Of a DNA stretch of 64,000 nt, positions 21,324 through 31,142 are shown piece after piece. Where the stretch lies: NCBI GenBank assembly GCA_905221605.1, contig CAJNDS010001335.1, positions 1,457,938 to 1,521,937 of the forward strand. The letters run 5' to 3'. Below the pieces are notes generated by a model. That model was not told the origin of the DNA and made no database searches. It worked only from the letters and a program-made list of their open reading frames with translations. The DNA is from Symbiodinium natans. Its lineage: Eukaryota > Sar > Dinophyceae > Suessiales > Symbiodiniaceae. Position 1 is the stretch's first letter, and every line of letters begins with the position of its first letter. A program made the translations under genes and the position numbers.

Positions 21324-21490
21324 AGGGTTTAGGGTTTAGGGTCCCTAAACCCTAAACCCTAAACCCTAAACCCTAAACCCTAAACCCTAAACCCTAAACC
21401 CTAAACCCTAAACCCTAAACCCTAAACCCTAAACCCTAAACCCTAAACCCTAAACCCTAAACCCTAAACCTAACCCTAAACCCTAAACCG
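21324..21490. repeat. head-to-head F/R telomere junction
   Basis: F units (21324-21342) meet R units with no spacer at GGGTTTAGGGT/CCCTAAACCC, and R continues for about 20 units. The structure resembles a telomere-telomere fusion point but is tiny and internal. Confidence 0.9.
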
Positions 21491-21535
21491 CTCATCGGAA
21501 GCAGAAGTTCATGTCCGGGCGGCCTTTCAGCAGCA

Positions 21536-21537
<2 letters not shown>

Positions 21538-21566
<29 letters not shown>
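21538..21566. repeat. poly-G run
   Basis: About 28 consecutive G with one C near the end. A similar run is at 51046-51073. May be a sequencing-length artefact in part. Confidence 0.9.
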
Positions 21567-21683
21567 GGGGTTGGTGTTGAGTTCCAGGGCTTAGGCTTGG
21601 GTTTAGGGTTTTGGGTTTAAGGTTTGGGGTATGGGGTTTAGGGTTTTAAGGTTTAGGGTTTGGGGTTTAGGGTTTAGGGCTAG

Positions 21684-21775
21684 TCCAGCGGTACCCTTTA
21701 CATTTTTTTGGCTATGGGTTTCCGTATCAAGTGAACAACCCAAAAGCCCTTGTCATAATATGGTTACTGGGCTAC
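21684..21775. mobile_element. family C TIR element
   Basis: TCCAGCGGTACCCTTTAC to GGTTACTGGGCTAC with the inner pair CTTGTCATAATATGG. Sits directly after an F array. Non-coding. Confidence 0.7.
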
Positions 21776-21995
21776 TAGGTAAGCCATTTGCCGAAACCCC
21801 ATGGTCAACCCTAAACCCTTTGCACTGTTGATCAATGCTAGACCATAAGGCCTAAAACGTTAAACCCTCAACGCCGTTTCAAACCCCACAGCAACCCCGA
21901 AATCCGACTCTAAACCCAAAGAACCCTAAACCTCAAGGCCAGATTACGTAGAATTGTATGTTGTTCACTTCGAACCTGCAATTTCTTTTGATCAG

Positions 21996-22063
21996 AAGTG
22001 AGCCTCTTGGGAAAGGTGGAGGTGCAGCGGCGGATGCGCGAGGACCTCCACTGCAAAAGTGTG
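21996..22063 (+). CDS. putative exon, VEVQRRMRED segment
   Basis: After TTTTGATCAG; donor GTTGTG. Two leading bases, then VSLLGKVEVQRRMREDLH and CKSV. Charged, helix-like. Function unknown. Confidence 0.7.
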
Positions 22064-22422
22064 GTTGTGTGTTAGAGCTCAGGGTTTGGAGTATAAGGTT
22101 TACACCATCGGACTTCGTCCTAAGATGAACTGTTTCGAGGGGAGATTTAGTGTCTTTAGGGTGTCAACCCTAAACCCTAAACCCTAAACCCTAAACCCTA
22201 AACCCTAAACCCTTATGTGTAGGGCGGCATTCAGGTTTAGGTTGCCAACCCAGCATCGACGCAAGAGCCTCAGTCAACGCTGGCAGGGTTTAGGGTTTAG
22301 GGTTTTGGGTTTAGGGCTTAGGGCTTAGGGTTTAGGGTTCACGGTTAAAACCCTAAACCCAAGTCCCTAAATCCCCAAAATCTAGGGTTCCAATGATTGA
22401 GGATGGTATTTGCTGACAACAG

Positions 22423-22500
22423 GCTTGCGCGGCTTGCGAGCAAGTATGTTTCGCGGCTCTCGCAGACCTCTTCCAGGGCACCCCCATCCCTGAACCCAAG
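22423..22500 (+). CDS. possible exon
   Basis: After GACAACAG a frame is open to an R-type tract: ACAACEQVCFAALADLFQ then GTPIPEPK. There is no clear donor at the 3' side, so the end is approximate. Confidence 0.4.
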
Positions 22501-22514
22501 ACCATTATTATCCC

Positions 22515-22830
22515 GGAACCCTAACCCCTAAACCCCTAAACCCCTAAACACCTAAGCCCCTAAACCCCGAAACCCCTAAACCCCTAAGCCCCTAAACCCC
22601 TAAACCCCTAAACCCCTAAGCCCCTAAACCCCTAAACAGCTAAACCCCTAAGCCCCTAAACCCCTAAACAGCTAAACCCCTAAGCCCCTCAACCCCTAAA
22701 CCCCTAAACCCCTAAACCCCTAAACCCCTAAACCCCTAAACCCCTAAACCCCTAAACCCCTAAACCCCTAAACCCTACACCCTAAACCCTAAACCCTAAA
22801 CCCCTTATAAACCCTAAACCCTAAACCTCG
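22515..22830. repeat. R octamer array (CCCCTAAA)
   Basis: About 35 units, mostly CCCCTAAA octamers with CCCCTAAG and CAGCTAAA variants in a higher-order pattern, returning to CCCTAAA at the right. Forms the 3' end of an intron ahead of the exon at 22852. Confidence 0.9.
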
Positions 22831-22851
22831 CAAAGCTGCTCCCATCTTCAG

Positions 22852-22924
22852 GCCCAGCTCTTCATCGAAGACATGGAGCGCATTCAGAGCAATGATGAGG
22901 CCCATCTACATCCCGAAAGCCAGG
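22852..22924 (+). CDS. putative exon, AQLFIEDMERI segment
   Basis: R array, then CATCTTCAG; donor GTTTAGGG. Reads AQLFIEDMERIQSNDEAH then LHPESQ. Textbook flanking order R-exon-F. Ends in phase 1. Function unknown. Confidence 0.75.
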
Positions 22925-23053
22925 GTTTAGGGTTTAAGGTTTAGGGTTTAATTGGGGTTTGGGGTTTAAGATTTCGGGTTTGGGCTTGGGGTTTTGGATG
23001 TAGGCTTCAGGGACTCTGTAGGGGAACCGTTCGCTGCACACCCTGCGTTCCAG

Positions 23054-23140
23054 CACCCCCGACAGCTACGCCGTCCATAGCATCGAGGCGCCAACCCACT
23101 TCGAGCCCCTTCTAGAGCAGCGCACCCCTTCGACTCCTAT
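23054..23140 (+). CDS. putative exon
   Basis: After GCGTTCCAG. Reads TPDSYAVHSIEAPTHFEP then LLEQRTPSTP, open to a TAA near 23160; GTCCTG at 23141 is the likely donor. Its start phase does not match 22924, so an exon between them is probably missed. Confidence 0.55.
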
Positions 23141-23711
23141 GTCCTGCGCACCCCCCTAAGGCCTAAACACTCTAGTTACCCGAAATGCCTGTAGACCCTC
23201 CACCTTAACCCTGAACCGCACCGTACATGAAGGTATGACTATGAGAGAAACAAGGATTGCTTAGGGGGTGTTCCGGGCGGGTATGTGGGATCCAGGGTTT
23301 AGGGCTTTCAGGGCTATAGGAGTTAGGATCGCACTTCGGTGCTAGGACTGATAAATCCCACGTTACTGGGGAAAAAGGACAGATCCATAGAGCCCCTAAC
23401 CCCCCCCCCCCCCTAAACCCCAAATCTGAAATCCTAAACTCCAGACCTGAAATCCTAAACCCTAACCCCAAATATGCCAGGCGTTCCAAGCGTCCAAGTG
23501 TCCCCAGTCATTCATGTGTCCGGGCACAGGAGCTTAAGCTACTAAGCAACCGCCAATAAACACCCCAAGCTCTGAAACCTAAACCCTGAACTCCTGAACC
23601 CTAAACCCTGCAATACCCTGAACAACAAACTAGAACCCTTAACCCTACTCCCTAAACCCTAAACCCTGAACCGCGAACTTTTTGTCGAAGGCCACACCCC
23701 ACCGCCTGCAG

Positions 23712-23746
23712 CGGCGGAAGAGCTCCATGCTCAACAACCGCGCTCG
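23712..23746 (+). CDS. putative basic exon
   Basis: CTGCAG to GTTTGCAAG. Reads RRKSSMLNNRA and ends in phase 2, which the exon at 24026 continues. The intron starts with R, not F, ten bases in (23757-23851), an exception to the orientation trend. Confidence 0.5.
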
Positions 23747-24025
23747 GTTTGCAAGAACCCTAAACCCTAAACCCTAAACCCTAAACCCTAAACCCTAAAC
23801 CCTAAACCCTAAACCCTAAACCCTAAACCCTAAACCCTAAACCCTAAACCCTGTTTTTCCCTTTTTGTTTTTTGTTGTTGGGGCAGGGGGGGGGGGACCT
23901 CCGGGCTGAAGATGACAGAACTTTTGAATGACAGCAGTTTCGGGCTGCAGCTGCCCTGAAGTGCCCCTACCTTGGGGAGGATTTTAGGGTTTAGGGTTTA
24001 GGGTTTAGGGTTTAGGGTTTAGCAG

Positions 24026-24091
24026 ATTCCCAATCCACGATGACAAGGCAAGGCGCGTCTGCTTCAGGGGTTCATTTAGTCATCCGCAAAG
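24026..24091 (+). CDS. putative exon
   Basis: AGCAG after an F array; donor GTACTT. With one leading base it reads FPIHDDKARRVCFRGSFS then HPQ, ending in phase 2. In frame with the exons at 23712 and 24643. Confidence 0.6.
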
Positions 24092-24458
24092 GTACTTTCC
24101 CTTTCCCAACCCCCCCCCCCCCCCATCCCACCCCTCCCTCCGTTCCCCATCATCGCCAACCGGCAACGGCCAAACTATCAGACCCGATCTTCTATGCTGG
24201 CCCCTAAACACTGAGCCCTAAACAATCCTGCGCCCCGAATTCACAAGCGTACCTCTCCGCTCAGCCATGGCTTTACCAAGTGTGGTTAAGGTTTGTTTTC
24301 ATGGATAGCGCTCTAAGTTGTCACCCTCAGAGCCCAATCCCTGGGGCTCTTATACTTCTACTTATAAACCAAGAAGGCTGTTGCATGCATTCAGGCGTGA
24401 CCCTACACCCGAAACCGCTTGTATGGATATAGGGGGAAGGAGGGAGGGGACCCATACT

Positions 24459-24580
24459 GCCTTAAGGAAGGGGGGTTCATGGGGAGTTGATACCTAGGAA
24501 GCCTTAGGGAAGCTTGGGGGCCTTAGGGATCAGTAGGGATCCTTGGGTTACATACCCCCTTTGAACCCCCCTCCCTTAAG
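24459..24580. mobile_element. family G TIR element
   Basis: CCTTAAGGAAGGGGGGTTCA at the left and TGAACCCCCCTCCCTTAAG at the right, with CCTTAGGGA-type words inside. Copies at 42141-42270 and 47797-48234. Non-coding. Confidence 0.75.
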
Positions 24581-24642
24581 ACCACGAGAATATTGGCACC
24601 CTAAACCCTAAACCCTGTTCTCCCTTAAGAACCCTATTGCAG

Positions 24643-24732
24643 CTGCAACGTCCAAGAAATGATCAAGATGATCTCCCGCAAGCCTTCGATCAAGCTCAAC
24701 ATGGCTGTTGAGGAGACGAGCTACATGGCTGC
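24643..24732 (+). CDS. putative exon, MIKMISRKPS segment
   Basis: After CTATTGCAG. With one leading base it reads CNVQEMIKMISRKPSIKL then NMAVEETSYMA. The frame hits TAG just after, inside GCTTTAGGG, and no GT precedes that stop, so a GC donor is inferred. A possible next piece at 24876-24906 (FLMERLF) would keep the phase. Function unknown. Confidence 0.75.
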
Positions 24733-25285
24733 GCTTTAGGGTTTTCTAGGGTTTAGGGTTTAGGGTGTGAGGGTTTTAGGGTCTAGGGAGTTTGGGGTTT
24801 AGGGTTGAGGGTTGTAGGGTTTTAGGGTTTATGGAGTTTAGGGTTTCGGGTTTAGGCTTGGAGAGGGGGGGGTAACAGGTTCCTAATGGAGCGGCTGTTC
24901 TCAGGAACTCTTATGGGGATATGAGATGGGAAATTTTGGGAGACCCTCCCAAGGCAGGCTAGGGGTTTCGGGAAGGCACCTAAAACTTACCATTCTTGTG
25001 AACCCTCAACCCTGAGCCCAAACCGCTGCTTTGTACTCCGATTCGGTGGTACAATCAAACCCTAAACCCCAAACCCTAAACCCTAAACCCTAAACCCTTA
25101 ACCCTAAACCCTAAACCCTTAGCCCTAAACCCTAAGCCGCGGTTGTGGGTGTATGGTCGAGCCTGAGTCGGTGGTTTAAGGGGCTCTTGGGCTCAGATTG
25201 CTAGGGTTTGGGGTCTAGGGTTTGGGGTTTGGGGTTTGGGGTTTAGGGTTCACGAGGATCCGATTTAAACGTTGTTTTTTTTCAG

Positions 25286-25361
25286 AGGGTTTTGACAGTG
25301 CCATCCTAGTTTGTGGGCCGAGGTCAATCCGAGGTTGTCGCCAATCAGCCTCTTGTTGCCT
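25286..25361 (+). CDS. possible exon
   Basis: A strong T-rich tract and TTCAG precede it; the donor is GTAGGT. The only open frame reads GFDSAILVCGPRSIRGC then RQSASC. Splice context is better than for most, but the protein frame is ordinary. Confidence 0.5.
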
Positions 25362-25720
25362 GTAGGTTTAGGGTTTAGGGTTCAGGGTTTAGGGTTTAGG
25401 GTTTAGGGTTCAGGGTTTAGGGTTTAGGATTTTAGGATTTAAAGATTTGGGAAGATGATAGCTGTTTTTTCTTAGATCCCCCTAGAAATTACAAAACAAA
25501 AACATAACCTCTAGGAACCCTAAGCCCTCTCAGGCCTCGGCGTGATTCGCCAAGCAAAGGGGCCACCAGTAGTAGCGTTTAGAGTCCTTGGCCTGGGGTT
25601 TTCGAGAGGCCAGCTGCTGTAGGGTCTTTCGTCTTAAAAAAGCCCTAAACCCCCTACACCCTAAACCCCAAACCCTAAACCCTAAACCCTAAACCCTAAA
25701 CCCTTCGGGTTTGTAATCAG

Positions 25721-25757
25721 GACTTGAACTTGAAGCGTCCTGAAGTGCAACGGCAGG
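25721..25757 (+). CDS. possible exon
   Basis: TAATCAG to GTATCT. Reads DLNLKRPEVQRQ; the frame runs to a TAG shortly after if unspliced. R array before, F array after. Confidence 0.4.
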
Positions 25758-25933
25758 GTATCTTCAAGTAGGGAAGGCGCCGCCAGCACACCGGGGGTGT
25801 GAGGGAGACCCCAAAAGGGTGTAGGGTGTAGGGTTTAGGGTTTAGGGTTTAGGGTTTAGGGTTTAGGGTTTAGGGTTTAGGGTTTAGGGTTTAGGGCTTT
25901 ACTAAGGCCATTCCCCACGCCTAAACCCATGAA

Positions 25934-26036
25934 CCCAGATCTTCCAAAACCCCTTAATTAAGGAAGATACCCTAACTTATACTAAGGATTATTCATATGA
26001 GTTGGGGTAATTAAGGGGTTTTGGGAGATCTGGGAA
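25934..26036. mobile_element. palindromic element, 26-bp arms
   Basis: CCCAGATCTTCCAAAACCCC returns inverted as GGGGTTTTGGGAGATCTGGG, each next to TTAATTA. Only copy of this family seen in the window. Confidence 0.7.
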
Positions 26037-26214
26037 CATGACAATCCCTCTTCCCACGCCTCACGGGACGACCTACATGTACTTGCCATGAGCGGGACTA
26101 CACGTTGCTGATCATCCATATATATTCGATACATAGGGAAATTTGCATTCATCTGAACAGGCTTTAGGGTGCAGAGTTTAAGGCCTGAACCCTAAATTCT
26201 ATATATGGTAGCAG

Positions 26215-26290
26215 GTGGCATATTGGCACCGGTTCTTCTGAGACGCAACTAAGTCAGAGTGGGAATCGGGCGGTCTATAGGCTGCACAGC
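26215..26290 (+). CDS. possible exon
   Basis: After GGTAGCAG a frame with one leading base reads WHIGTGSSETQLSQSGNR then AVYRLHS before a stop. The donor was not fixed, so the end is approximate. Confidence 0.4.
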
Positions 26291-27161
26291 TGATGTTTGC
26301 TTTGGGTTTAGAGCTTAGCTTCTCCTCTTGATGGACTTGTACACATATAGGGTTTAGGGTTTAGGGTCTAGGGTTTAGGGTTTAGGGTTTAGGGCTTAGG
26401 GCTTAGGGTTTAGGGCTTAGGCTGATTCAAGTTTTGCACCTCTTGGCAGGGTCATTTTACTAGTGTTTGGAGAGGAGGGGCCCCAGATTGGCCAATAGCT
26501 ATCACGCAGTTTAGAGCAACTTCCCTTATATGTATATAATACATATGTGTGTGTGTGTGTGTGTGTGTGTGTTGCATTCTGTTCTAGTACAATATAGTTC
26601 ATATTTTTCATATCAAAGATATGTACACATATATGTGTTCATTATTTAGCTTTATCTCTATTTGTTTTATGTTATATATATATATGTTTATTTATTTTGT
26701 GTCATATATCTTCAGCTATTTGTTTATACTGTAGATGTAGGTCGTGCTGTTGAATGTTTCGGGGGGGAACAAGAGCTGGCTAGGGGAATTTGACTCTGGA
26801 GGTGCCCCTCAGGGTGTGGGGTTTAGGGTTTAGGGTTTAGGGTTTAGGGTTTAGGGTTTAGGGTGTAGGGTTTAGGGTTTAGGGTTTAGGGGGATGGTTG
26901 GGGACCCGAGATGTACGGCCTAGATGTGTCCGAGGGTTTGGGGTTGAGGCCCCCTTGGGCGGGAAACCAGCGCAACCCCCTAAAACAAATCTTAGGGCAG
27001 TTACATGGCCCCTTTTAAGGCTTAGGCTTTTGAGTTCTGGGCCCTTAACAGGGGGCCCCTTATATTCCCCGTGTATACCCGATATAAACCACGGGCCAAC
27101 ACTTCAGAACTCTGTAAGGGAGGTTGCGGACCATATTCAGGGCCCATGTAACTACCCTTAG
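26291..27161. other. arrays and (GT)n microsatellite; no firm exon
   Basis: F arrays at 26348-26430 and 26818-26890, a (GT)16 tract at about 26540-26572, TA-rich sequence to 26720, and part of a family E element before 27161. Open frames here lack splice context. Confidence 0.55.
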
Positions 27162-27274
27162 CTTTGTGGTGCTTTACTGTAACTTTACATCTTTAGCCTT
27201 TTTTCGGTTTATTGGGTTTCTTAATATGGCAGCTAAAAGTTTAATTTTTTGCTACCCTCCTAAGTGCAGCCAAG
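27162..27274. mobile_element. family D element
   Basis: CTTTGTGGTGCTTTACTGTA to CCTAAGTGCAGCCAAG, colinear with 13497-13605. Follows a family E right end (CCCATGTAACTACCC). Confidence 0.7.
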
Positions 27275-27432
27275 AGAGATCACAGTTTCTAACGTTGCCC
27301 TGGGGTGCACCACCCCGAAGCCTATAAGGTGGCCCGGGGCTCTAGGGAGTAGGTTGGAAGGGTGTAGGGTTTGGGGTTTAGGGTTTAGGGTTTGGGGTTT
27401 AGGGTTTAGGGTTTAGGGTTTGGATGCTGCAG

Positions 27433-27572
27433 ATCCCGATTCATCATCAGTACTCAGGATGCGCACGATCCGTCGGATGCTGCACTCACTGAATTGGCCC
27501 AACCTGCAGCACGAGTTCTCCAAGTGGGTGCGCAACTTCATAGGCGCCCGGGCATTCCGCCAGCATCTGAGG
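27433..27572 (+). CDS. putative exon, 140 nt
   Basis: TGCTGCAG after an F array; donor GTATGT. With two leading bases it reads PDSSSVLRMRTIRRMLHS, LNWPNLQHEFSKWVRN and FIGARAFRQHLR. Among the best coding signals in the window. The opposite strand is also open but lacks splice sites. Trp/Arg-rich helical segment of unknown function. Confidence 0.8.
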
Positions 27573-28270
27573 GTATGTAGCGCATATAATAATTATAAGG
27601 TGGGTCCCCTTTTGAGGGACTCTTAGAAACGTGAATAACTTAGTCCTCCTGGACCCCCCCCCCCCCCCCATTACTCGGCACAGTGGCAGTACCCAAGTAA
27701 AGGCCCTTATGCAACATCGTATGCAAGGTACTATCTTGTGGGATACAAGGTAGCTGGGGTCCATGGGCATTCAAAGGATTAAAAGGAATGTAAGCAAGTA
27801 TGAAGGCAGGCGGGACTCATCCCAAACGTGTCCTGCGGCCTTTCTTGATGGAGATGCGTGTGCTTCTGCCTTTGTGGATTTGAGGAGCCGTAACCCTAAA
27901 CCCTAAACTCTAAACCCTAAACCCTCAACCCTAAACCCTGACTTTCATAGAATATGCGAGGCCCCAAGTGGAGAGGGGGGGGGGGGTGGTCAGAACTGCC
28001 AGAGCTGTAGTGCCCTCCAAACCCCTGCTGCGCACCCTTCCTCCAGCCCTATGCCGAAAAAAACCCTGAAAACCTTGGACGCCCTAAACCCTGAAGCCCA
28101 AAATCCGAAAACCGTGAGCGCTTGCAACTTCCTTGGGGTTTTGCTCTAATAGTGCCGCTCAATCCGTTCCTTGTGGTTTTGGGCTTGTTGGATTCTGTTC
28201 AGGGTTACGGATTTAGAGGTTTTAGGGCGTAGAGGGGCATGAGGCATTTACCTTATGGTGGTGGTCGCAG

Positions 28271-28327
28271 GCGTGGAGCAAACTATGCGCGACTTCCTGC
28301 GTGCTGCGGAATCGGAACTGGACAGGG
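28271..28327 (+). CDS. putative exon, VEQTMRDFL segment
   Basis: GGTCGCAG to GTTTACCC. With two leading bases it reads VEQTMRDFLRAAESELDR. The intron then starts with an R array after four bases. Its phase does not follow 27572, so at least one exon between (perhaps near 27951) is unplaced. Confidence 0.75.
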
Positions 28328-28836
28328 GTTTACCCTAAACCCCAAACCCTATGAACCCTAGCAGTCCTAAACCCGGAACCATATTTTTTTACGAACCCTA
28401 TGAACCCTACGAACCCTAAAACCCTAGCAGTCCCCTAAAGCCCCCCCTCGCCCCAGGCTCACCATCCTTCCCTTGTCTTGTCTAGGGTTGCAAGGAAGAA
28501 CCCTAAACCCTAAACCCTAAACCCTAAACCCTAGACCATTCGGGTTCAGGGGCGTTTGGGGTTTGGGGGCCTTGTAGGGATAAGAGTTTAGAGTCTAGGG
28601 CGACAAGCATTGCGGGTTGTGGCTTGCAGGGGTCGGAATTTTTGCTACTGGCGTCCCCTCATGGTCCCTATACATAACTAAATGTACGAAAGAGTCCCCA
28701 AGAGCTTTTTGTAAGTCTGAAGGCCCCCTTATAGTAGCCCTAAACCCTAAGCCCTAAGCCCTAAACCCTAAACCCTAAACCCTAAACCCTAAACCCTCAA
28801 GGCCCCTTTTTGTTGTGTGCCCCATAATGCTGCCAG

Positions 28837-28890
28837 GACAACGGGAAGCGAGACGAGCAGGTCGACGAAGACCGCGACAATGCCTCCTGA
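28837..28890 (+). CDS. possible exon
   Basis: After GCTGCCAG. Reads DNGKRDEQVDEDRDNAS to a stop, or QREARRAGRRRPRQC in the phase left by 28327. Donor GTCGAC or GTAGGG. Followed by an F array. Confidence 0.4.
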   Translation, partial: DNGKRDEQVDEDRDNAS

Positions 28891-28899
28891 CCCGGCTTG

Positions 28900-30516
28900 T
28901 AGGGTTTAGGGTTTAGGGTTTAGGGTTTAGGGTTTAGGGTTTAGGGTTTAGGGTTTAGGGTTTAGGTTTGTGGGTTTAGTGTTTAGACGTTTAGGGTTTA
29001 GAAGTTGAGGGTTTTTGGTTTAGGGATTCGGGTTTAGGAAGTTTAGGGTTTAGGGTTGGTAGCAGGGTTTAGGAAGTTTAGGAAGTTTAGGGTTAGTAGG
29101 GTTAGTAGGGTTAGCAGGGTTTAGGGTTCAGGGTATAGGGTTTAGGGTTTAGAAGTTTAGGGTTTGGGGTTTGGGGTTTGGGTTTAGTGTGGCATTTGCG
29201 CCTGAACCCCCCCCCCCCCCCTCCCCACACATACCCCGCTAAACGGAGGCAGAGGAGGGGCGGGCTTCGGGCTTAGAGGGCCGAGGTCATGCCGGCTTCA
29301 AGCTGTCTCGACACCTCTCAACCTTATGAACCCCCAAGCCTTGTGACCTAAACCCTAAGCCCACTCATTAAGCACTACACCCTAGACCCCATAAGCCTCA
29401 AGCATGAACCCCAAGTCCAGGAAGCGGGCGGTTCGGTTCGCTTGCAGCTTCCGTGATTCTTTATCGGCTCTTGGTCAGTGCAAATCTGTGAAAAGGGAGG
29501 AAGATGAGCAAAGGACGTAATGGTCTATGCATCCGAAGTGAGGGTCAGAGTGCAGGGCGCCCCATTCCCTCCTGCCTGCTCCCTCCTCCCTCCTCCCTTC
29601 TCCCTTCTCCATCCTCCTTCCTCCTTCCTCCATCCTCCCTCCTCTCCTCTCCCCTCGCTCCTCTCACCCTAAACCCTTAAACCTGACGACTCGCAAACCT
29701 TAAAACTCTGATGAGTGAAAGGTTTGCCTCGAGTTGACAGAGCACGAGCTCAGGCGGAGCGAGCTTGAGACACTAGGATTTGAGGGTCGAGACGGTTGAG
29801 GGGGCTGAGAGGGTGTAGAGGTTACCAGGTTTAAGAGCAGTTGGAGGGAGGGTTTGAGGGTTCGTGTGGGTGTTATGCAGTTTACCGGTGGCCTGCGGCT
29901 GAAGGTTGGAGGCTCGCCCGTCGGAGATTGCACTCAGGAAATTCATCCCGAGGCAACCCAAAACCTCATCCAAACCCTAGAACTAAGCCATGCGCCCTGT
30001 AAGCCGCAAACCCTTACCTGCCCTCAACCCTCAAAGCCCTCCACTGCCCTCAACCCTGAACTAGAGGGCCGCGGCACAAGGTCAGGCCACTTTTTGTTGG
30101 CCATCTGGGGCTGTCCTTCATGTCACGATATGTTCGAAAGCCACACACAAGTTGCGGAATGCTTTGGATGCTCCTACTTGGGGTTTGGGGTTTAGGTTTA
30201 GGGTTGAGGGTTTAGGGTTTAGGGTTTAGGGCACCCCTCTCAGAAACAAGGACAAAATATGCTCCACAACAGTCTTGGTTTTGTGCTCATCTCTCTCTTA
30301 TAGGACCCAGAGTAGGCCGTTTGTTGTCGCTGTTTGGGGGGTTTAGGTTCCCTGTTTAGCCCCCCCTTTAACCAAAAAGAGCACCCTTCCAGAGGGCCTT
30401 TTTCCGAGCGGTTTAGGGCTGACACCTGAAGGTCCGGGGGTGGGGTTTCTAGTACCCCACCTCCTTGGCTACCTCTTACTCACTGCACCCTCAAAATCCC
30501 AGATTTCCCATCCCCG
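28900..30516. other. arrays and weak open frames
   Basis: F array with AAGTTTAGGG variants (28903-29190), a poly-C run near 29208, a CT-rich TCCTCCCTCC tract (29568-29660) and a family F fragment (about 30300-30400). A short frame after GGTCAG near 29478 reads CKSVKREEDEQRT. Nothing firm. Confidence 0.5.
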
Positions 30517-30711
30517 CTTGGAGGCTCATGGTACTTATGAACCAATTATAGCTGTACTTATAACTGTACTTATAAGCCCCTTAAGTGCCCTAAGATGGTT
30601 ATAAGTACAATTATAAGTACCCTAAACCCTAAACCCTAAACACTAAACCCTAAACCCTAAACCCTAAACCCTAAACCCTTAATTGGTTGATAAGTACCAT
30701 GAACCTCCAAG
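30517..30711. mobile_element. family B element split by R array
   Basis: Left TIR CTTGGAGGCTCATGGTACTT and body are normal to TATAAGTA. Then R units (30620-30679), then TTGGTTGATAAGTACC and the right TIR. The element ends CCTCCAAGCAG, which is the acceptor of the exon at 30715. Confidence 0.85.
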
Positions 30712-30714
30712 CAG

Positions 30715-30801
30715 GCTGACCGAGAGTCTGCGCAACTACCAGATCCAGATGCGCTCGACGATTGAGGCAACCTCCTTGCCTTGGGGAAGGGGCCTCTTCA
30801 T
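30715..30801 (+). CDS. putative exon, LTESLRNYQI segment
   Basis: Starts at the CAG that ends the family B element; donor GTAGGT. With one leading base it reads LTESLRNYQIQMRSTIEA then TSLPWGRGLF, ending AT (phase 2), which the next exon completes to ATG. Confidence 0.8.
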
Positions 30802-30835
30802 GTAGGTATTTTCAGGTCAACCTCGGGGTGTGTAG

Positions 30836-30930
30836 CCCTAAACCCTAAACCCTAAACCCTAAACCCTAAACCCTAAACCCTAAACCCTAAACCCTAAACC
30901 CTAAACCCTAAACCCTAAACCCTAAACCGC
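30836..30930. repeat. R array inside an intron
   Basis: About 13 perfect CCCTAAA units between exons 30801 and 31021; an ordinary pyrimidine-rich acceptor (TTTTGTTTGGCTTTCAG) follows 80 bp later. Confidence 0.9.
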
Positions 30931-31020
30931 GAACTATGGCTCACAGGGTTGTTTAGGTTTCAGGGTTGCGGGCCTTCACCGCCCGGACGAACGCCTAGTT
31001 GCATTTTGTTTGGCTTTCAG

Positions 31021-31140
31021 GTTCCTTCAAAGTCGAGATTCACAAGCGAACGAAGGGTATCCAGGTTATGGCTATAGTTCATGGGATCTCGGACTCTCGG
31101 AGCAACGACTCCTAGGCAGAATGCTTCTTGTGCAACCAGG
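31021..31140 (+). CDS. putative exon ending at family A
   Basis: A textbook pyrimidine tract and CAG precede it. In the phase carried from 30801 it reads FLQSRDSQANEGYPGYGY, SSWDLGLSEQRLLGR and MLLVQP. The donor GTGGGATGTTCCCC is the first base pairs of a family A element, so that element forms the start of the next intron. Another open frame (SFKVEIHKRTKGIQV) reaches a TAG at 31114 and cannot be excluded. Confidence 0.75.
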
Positions 31141-31142
31141 GT

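Noticed and set aside
22515-22770. CRISPR-like regular repeat array
   Set aside because: Uniform octamers without spacers; a degenerate telomere-type tandem repeat.
29700-29973. Ser/Pro-rich reverse frames
   Set aside because: Open on both strands, with no splice context; the region is low-complexity CT/GA-rich upstream.
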